From: Euperipatoides rowelli
Lineage: Eukaryota; Onychophora; Udeonychophora; Euonychophora; Peripatopsidae
Strand: one strand, 5' to 3'
NCBI GenBank assembly: GCA_003024985.2
Contig: PXIH01S0070846.1
Length of the DNA stretch: 13,151 nucleotides
The translations under genes were made by a program, and so were the position numbers. The notes beneath the pieces are model-generated. The model did not search any database, was not told the DNA's origin, and saw only the letters and a program-made list of their open reading frames with translations. Positions 8,477 through 13,151 of this stretch are shown piece after piece. Within the stretch, counting starts at the first letter, position 1. Every line of letters begins with the position of its first letter.

Positions 8477-9438
8477 TTATTTAATGGTCTCTGTAGAATC
8501 ATAAACTTCGAGCAGTTTTTGTTTCTTATGAGGGCTTAAGTCTTCTGCAACCCCAGATTTCTCCTTGAGTAGTATTTTGAAGTTTCTCATCTCAACATCT
8601 AGTTTTGAAGCCAATATTTCTTATACCAACACGTCATTTGCCTTACCTCCATCAAATGCGATGCCATTCGACAAACCTGCATTTATGGATGACTGATTTT
8701 GCAAATTAGTCTGAGGCAGCATAACTGCCGAGACCTGAGATTGAGATGCATGCTTCTCCACATCATCTAGTGAAACTTTGCTGAGGGAGACATCTTCCTT
8801 AGTAGCGGGTTGAGTAGCCTTAGAAGGCTGTCTAACAACGTTACTATATAATGCCACACAATTATGATCGAACATGGAGAATTTTTTGCAAGATCTACAC
8901 CATTCGAGTCTACAATCTCTCACTGAATGAGATTCATTCCGGCACCTGAAGCATACTTTTTTTTGTTGGGTACGTGCAGCCACCCTCTGCATCTTCCATC
9001 TACTGATATGCTATAAGGAATGTCTGCAATGGTTATGTTGTCTTTCATTTTGAAAATAACAAATGTGTGGCATAGTTTCATATGAGACTACATCATTTAT
9101 TTTCTTATGGTCAGACATAAAAACAAAATAATATGTCCAAATTCCTGTAAAAGACTATCCAACTTAGCTTTAAGAATAATCATAGGCATCCAGGTTACAG
9201 AGAATTTAACTATCTTTTCATCTAATAGCAAGTCAGCAAAATGCGCTAACATATCGCCAAACCTTGTAAAGTCTTTAATAAATAAAGCTTTAACTTCCTT
9301 ATTTGAAAATCTGATATATAAGTAGCTGGGAAATTCTAACGGAGAAAGTTCGAGAGAATCCAGAATATTTAAAGTGTTTAGCAAATCTATTATCTGATCT
9401 TCCATAATTCTTCTGGTTTTAAACTCATTATCAGACAT
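8477..9438 (-). pseudogene. LINE ORF1 relic (gag-like RNA-binding protein with CCHC zinc knuckles)
   Basis: ORF1 would coat the element RNA and accompany it to the nucleus. The chosen start is the ATG at 9436-9438 (ACC-ATG-T context, A at -3), giving MSDNEFKTRRIMEDQ; an earlier in-frame ATG at 9462 is in the leader and less likely. The N-terminal third has an RRM-like pattern ending VTWMPMIILKAKLDSLLQEFGHI, then TFVIFKMKDNI and IPYSISVDGR in another frame. Zinc knuckles follow at 8858-8953: CFRCRNESHSVRDC is a perfect C-x2-C-x4-H-x4-C, and a second cluster C-x2-C-x7-H-x-C follows in WCRSCKKFSMFDHNC. A Ser/Gln-rich tail leads to a TAA at 8621-8623. Beyond it the same frame stays open for another 47 charged codons, including SPHKKQKLLEVYDS, to a TAA at 8477-8479. 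At least two frame changes lie between 9000 and 9110. About 320 residues if intact, normal for such ORF1s. Confidence 0.82.
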
Positions 9439-9859
9439 GGTAAAAAAAAGTTGCAATGTCAAAAACTAAAAATGAGTATCTTGATAAGTTATTGATAATT
9501 TCATCTATTAAACCAGCGTTGTTTACAGCAGGTTTATAAGCTATTTCTAATTTCAAACTAAATAGCCGTTGGAACGTTAATATTGTTGTAAACACAAAAT
9601 GACGCTTATTAAAATGAACGAAAAATGCCCATCTTAACAAAGTAAGTTTAACAAGAGAAAAAGTCACATTAGTTCTCTGCCGCCATGAAAAGGAAATAAA
9701 TTGACTGGAAACATAAGTAAACTGCAACAACCGACTGCATAAGTAAGCCAATGTTATTAAAAACATTTGTAACAAAATCCAATATCCACCGTTAAACAAA
9801 CATGAAGTATGAGAGAACAAATCCCATGATGCTTCACTATCGCAAGCAGTCATGAGAAT
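9439..9859 (-). other. LINE 5' leader (untranslated region)
   Basis: This is the stretch between the 5' end defined by the target duplication and the ORF1 ATG. It should hold the internal promoter that LINEs need, but no specific promoter motif is evident. One frame is open throughout: an ATG at 9853, 7 bases from the 5' end, starts a 140-codon stretch that overlaps the start of ORF1 by a few bases. It is hydrophobic and mixed in composition and resembles no known family, so I treat it as leader. Confidence 0.65.
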
Positions 9860-9875
9860 GAACTATCTTTACTTT
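9860..9875. repeat. Target-site duplication of the LINE, copy at its 5' end
   Basis: Sixteen bases identical to 4752-4767. It marks the 5' boundary of the element and shows that the insertion was not 5'-truncated beyond this point. Confidence 0.9.
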
Positions 9876-11932
9876 CCTATTAAATTGCCTATGTGCCTTA
9901 CTACAAATGTTTTTGTAATCCTTATCGAACTTTCTTTTCTTTTATTTTCTTACTTTATCACTTATTTCATCTTCTTCATTTCTCTGGAGATTTATCCGAA
10001 CTCCACTAGTATATCTTAAATACTATTTATTTGGTCGGCTCATCCTTTCCCATAGCTTCAGTTCTGTTTATTTACTATCTGATAGACTATCTATTGTGTC
10101 TATGGATTCGAACTTAGTCCCAAGAGACTCTGTTGGAAGCAATTAAATAAATTCCAACATATATGTCATTTACTAAATAAATTTAGTAAATCACAGAACA
10201 AATCCTCTGGATTTATTCCTAGAATTGATACTTTGCTTAACAATATATTCTAAAATGATATAAACTTTTGGAAATCTTTTTCTACCATCTTTATCTATTT
10301 TTCTCAGGTGGGCCAAAGAACCCCCTTCCCCTCTTATCCCCCTCTTAGATTGGTGAAAACACAGTAGCCTACTTCAGCTTGAAAAGAAATAAGAAAGATC
10401 CAGAATTTCAATGTTTGGCCAATTATATTATAAAAACAGGTAAAGCTACTTAAATAAGCTATGAAACATCGAGTTAAAGCTACGTTTCTATAGTAATCTA
10501 CTCAGCTATTTAGAAGAGGAAAATTGTAGAAATCCTAGTTACTGCTCTTCACAATTGAGGGCGCTCTACTATATCAACAGCATCTTCATCTGCATTATAA
10601 CAAAAGTTGCCGACTTGGAGACCTATCATAAATAATTCAACATTCGAAAATCACCTCTAGCAACTAATGAGGTATAAAAGTTAATGCAGAGCCTTAATCG
10701 AGGCTGAAATCATTCAGATCTTCGAGTCTACAAGATCTATTCCAAATTTTAACTAATTTTAGAAGATCTTAAAGAAATAGAATGACAGATGTAGACAGTT
10801 AGTGACCACCGATGATCCAATAGCAAACCGGTGAATCCAGAGTGAAAGTCCTCTTCTTACTTAATAGTTACAGTAGCCTACAGACTGCAATAGATGTGCA
10901 CAATAGAACCAATATTTGCAACCACTTCATAGCTTTAACAATTTTCCAACATCATAGTTTTTCCAGCATTCATTTTCCAATTCCAGAGTAGTAATCATAG
11001 ACTGTTAGCTGTGCTGAACCTCCCCAACCTTCACCATTTCCATCCAAATATTCCCTATAGACTTTATTTATTAAGAACTTTGATTTTTATTCCCTTTTAT
11101 GCCCAATTTCCCTGGGTTACACCCTCTCTATCTATCCCTCTGTCATTCTATTGCTTCACGGTGTTTTCTGGCCAGGGGTAATATACTTATTTAAATTTTG
11201 TAAGGGTTATTTTTGTAAAGTTTATATAATAGGGAAAATATATTTTCTTGTCAATTTTTGTTCTAAGCAAACAAATACAATGAATTGCTAAAGTAACGCT
11301 TGTTTGTGTGTGTTTAGGCTAAGTATTGAAATGACTTGTTTAATTAATTTTATTTAATCAATTTTATTTTACAGATGGCCTTTTTCTTATGTATGTGAGA
11401 AAGGGTTGGCACCTGTCTTTTCTATCAGGGCAGGGATAATAAAGGGTGGTCCCCCTTTCTCCTCTTAAGCTCCTAGTCTGCCGGCCCGGGTTGAAATTTG
11501 GTTAAGTTATTAATTAGCTAGCTTTCCTGTTAATTTTTGTTGGTTTGTGCTAGGTTCAAGCCCCTGTAAGAGATTATAACTAAACTTGGCACAAACTGAC
11601 CCCTTTTTGGTAAATGTTATATTATTGGGGTAGTCTCTATTTTGTAAGCTTGCATATAAATGTGTTATAATTAGTCATTCTAATTTTGGCATTTGTATAT
11701 AAGTGTATCTAGAGACTAATAATAAAAATATAGTATTTATCCGGTAATTATCTCCGGAACATGTCTCTTTGATCGTGACAGCATCTCAGGTGGACTTGTG
11801 TGTGCCTTGCCTGCACGTCACCTACCCGAGTGTTGTGGAGGTAGTAGGGACATTTCCCATTTAGGGTTGTATTTATAGCTAGTATCCAAAGGCGGACTGC
11901 GGCAGCAGTATTGCCCAATTGAAGTTATAAAT
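9876..11932. other. AT-rich flank without recognisable genes
   Basis: No protein family could be recognised in any frame. Items seen are two adjacent palindromes (10131-10191), a CAGTAGCCTAC motif present near 10362 and again near 10874, C-rich tracts near 10320-10345 and 11441-11460, a good-looking 3' splice-site pattern (TTTTATTTTACAG ending at 11374) and an AATAAA near 11721. These may belong to a decayed element or a non-coding exon, but nothing fixes a boundary. Confidence 0.4.
10131..10191. repeat. Two adjacent palindromes
   Basis: TGTTGGAA (10131-10138) pairs with TTCCAACA (10152-10159) across a 13-base loop. Directly after it, 10168-10178 pairs perfectly with 10181-10191 (11-base arms, loop AA). 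Neither is followed by a T run that would suggest a terminator, and a termination role would not be expected in this kind of genome. Confidence 0.55.
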
Positions 11933-12106
11933 ATGACCGCCAAGCTTAAATTTTACCATAATGGTGAAAGGTCTGGTTCAGGCTTCCACTATGAAAGTTT
12001 GCAAATGAGAGAAAATAAGACAGCTAAAATAAATTGGAATCCATACTGTTTTATATACTGGAATGGTAATAATAGTTACAGAACAGCCACTTTCTGTGGT
12101 CAATGA
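11933..12106 (+). other. 57-codon open frame, unrecognised
   Basis: An ATG at 11933 (A at -3) opens a frame that runs to a TGA at 12104-12106. The product begins MTAKLKFYHNGERSGSGFHY and is hydrophilic, with three aromatic-rich patches and two cysteines; there is no signal peptide or membrane span. The GERSGSGFHYES string faintly recalls the end of a CUB-type domain, but one short string is not enough to assign it. Two AATAAA signals follow at 12354-12359 and 12368-12373, the latter followed by a T/G-rich stretch, so this could be the last coding exon of a small gene or chance in AT-rich DNA. I lean towards chance or a remnant. Confidence 0.18.
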
Positions 12107-13151
12107 ACAGAATTGAGAAGAGAAGTTTAGAAGACACTTGTATAGATGAATGGAATTTAAAGAATTTGCTACTTAAAAGCCCCAAATAAACAATGGTTGC
12201 AGCTATAATACAGCATTTGGACACCGACCTAGGAGTAATTACCACCACTTTAACAGTGTATTAGTGTAGGGAGCAAATACCTGTTAGAATGGTAGTTAAC
12301 ATTCCAACTGTGTATGATCCTGAGATACTGTATGAGTGCATAGATGAATGCAAAATAAAATCATTTGAATAAATTAATTTGTTCTTTGATTGAGTCACTT
12401 CCAATTCTTTTTTAGCTCTATGTTAGAACCTTGATGAAATTTTTCTATCTGACTGGTAGCTAGCTGATGAGTCTATTATTACCTTTCTTGTATAACAATA
12501 TAAAAATAATATACTCCAAATAAATGTTATATTTCTTTGTTTTAAACAACCTATAAAACATCAAGCTAGTGTTTTTTTCTAGTTTGATCTTACTGCTCTT
12601 TGTAATGTGTCACTGCACTTCTTTTGGGGAACATCTGGTACATCAATCATTGTTTTAGTCAAATCATTTTTGTCTCCTCTTATATTCTCCTGTTTAATGT
12701 TATCATCTGGCTCATTTTGGTACAGTGTCTTCTAAAATTCTTCAACTCTTTGGATAATAAGCTTTCTATTTCTAAAAATAATACCATATTTTTGCTTTGC
12801 CACTATTATTTGTTTTTTCAAACTCATTAAACTTTGTAATGAAACAGAATACCGGTATGCACATGTGGGCATAGAAACCTCAAAGTTGTTTTCCCTTTTT
12901 ACTTCAATGGGAAACACTTATCGATTTCCTGATGAAATCATCATTGATTTAGATTATCTAGCCTTATATAGGCCTATTTTTCAGATGTACTGTATAAGAT
13001 TTTATGTAATGAATTTAGGAGTATAAAAAAGGGAAACAAAAACAAAATCTCACTAGCTTAAAGTGTATTATGAATGCTAATGTAAACAAAAGCTAAAATG
13101 GTTTATTTTTACCTTAAAAGTCATGTTTAATTCATCATTTCTTCATATTCG
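12107..13151. other. AT-rich spacer
   Basis: No coding frame is convincing: the 60-70 codon frames on both strands (12051-12248, 12624-12830, 12732-12917) are hydrophobic AT-rich readings without motifs. Apart from the AATAAA motifs near 12354-12373 nothing stands out. Confidence 0.5.

Larger units (their letters stand above)
4768..9859 (-). mobile_element. Full-length but inactive two-ORF LINE (L1-superfamily, Tx1-like), about 5.09 kb
   Basis: This is a non-LTR retrotransposon on the minus strand with both ends identifiable. From its 5' end it has a leader (9439-9859), ORF1 (8477-9438), an inter-ORF gap, ORF2 (4937-8057), a 3' UTR with AATAAA (4799-4804), and a poly(A) run ending at the 16-bp target duplication. 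ORF1 carries CCHC knuckles. ORF2 has endonuclease, reverse transcriptase and a C-terminal zinc-binding motif, with no RNase H domain seen. That combination, together with an SG..N..K and LGIP pattern after the RT active site and a later GGLGL motif, fits Tx1-like members of the L1 superfamily; the clade is inference. The inferred first nick on the plus strand is ACTTT/CC, a T-rich site suited to priming on poly(A). Many frame changes show the copy is old. Confidence 0.9.

Noticed and set aside
9107-9325. 72-codon plus-strand frame opposite ORF1
   Set aside because: Antisense shadow of the ORF1 RRM-like segment.
10100-10125. Minus-strand AGTTCGAATCC as a Pol III box B
   Set aside because: A good single-box match, but no box A and no tRNA-like fold around it.
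12051-12248. 65-codon minus-strand frame as a small protein gene
   Set aside because: It starts opposite the 57-codon plus-strand frame, is hydrophobic and AT-driven, and has no recognisable feature.

Overview
The window looks like AT-rich, non-coding DNA from an animal genome, most likely an invertebrate. There are no closely packed genes, no bacterial-style operons and no rRNA or intact tRNA genes. All the recognisable protein-coding material belongs to decayed eukaryotic transposable elements: a hAT DNA transposon, a pogo/Tigger-like MITE and a two-ORF LINE. The species cannot be named from this sequence.

Layout. (1) Positions 1-1267 (+) hold the 5' part of a dead hAT transposase. It has a BED zinc finger at about 531-660 and the start of the catalytic domain at 965-1267, with several frame changes and stops, and it breaks off soon after the second acidic motif. 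(2) 1268-3701 is mostly featureless AT-rich DNA. It contains one unexplained 121-codon open stretch (2529-2894) and a tRNA-like scrap near 3477-3508. (3) 3704-4192 is a 489-bp MITE with 24-bp terminal inverted repeats starting CAGTAAAACC, flanked by TA, with an internally duplicated hairpin end. (4) 4195-4751 is AT-rich spacer. (5) 4768-9859 (-) is a structurally full-length non-LTR retrotransposon of about 5.09 kb, flanked by a perfect 16-bp target-site duplication (4752-4767 and 9860-9875). Reading on the minus strand it has a 5' leader, ORF1 (RRM-like region plus CCHC knuckles), an inter-ORF gap, ORF2 (endonuclease, reverse transcriptase, zinc-binding C-terminus), an AATAAA signal, a small hairpin and a short poly(A). 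The domain order resembles L1-superfamily Tx1-like elements; the clade assignment is inference. (6) 9876-13151 is AT-rich DNA with palindromes, an LTR-like but unproven stretch, and a 57-codon open frame (11933-12106) of unknown nature.

How the parts relate. In the LINE, ORF1 would supply the RNA-binding protein, and ORF2 the nickase and polymerase that write the element into a T-rich target. The target duplication and A-tail are the physical trace of that event. The copy is now dead: ORF2 has at least ten frame changes and the endonuclease GGDFN motif reads GGHFN. The MITE has no transposase and would have depended on a pogo-type enzyme supplied from elsewhere. No new multi-gene system was found. 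The best new-looking items are the cleanly bounded LINE copy and the MITE's duplicated terminal hairpin.
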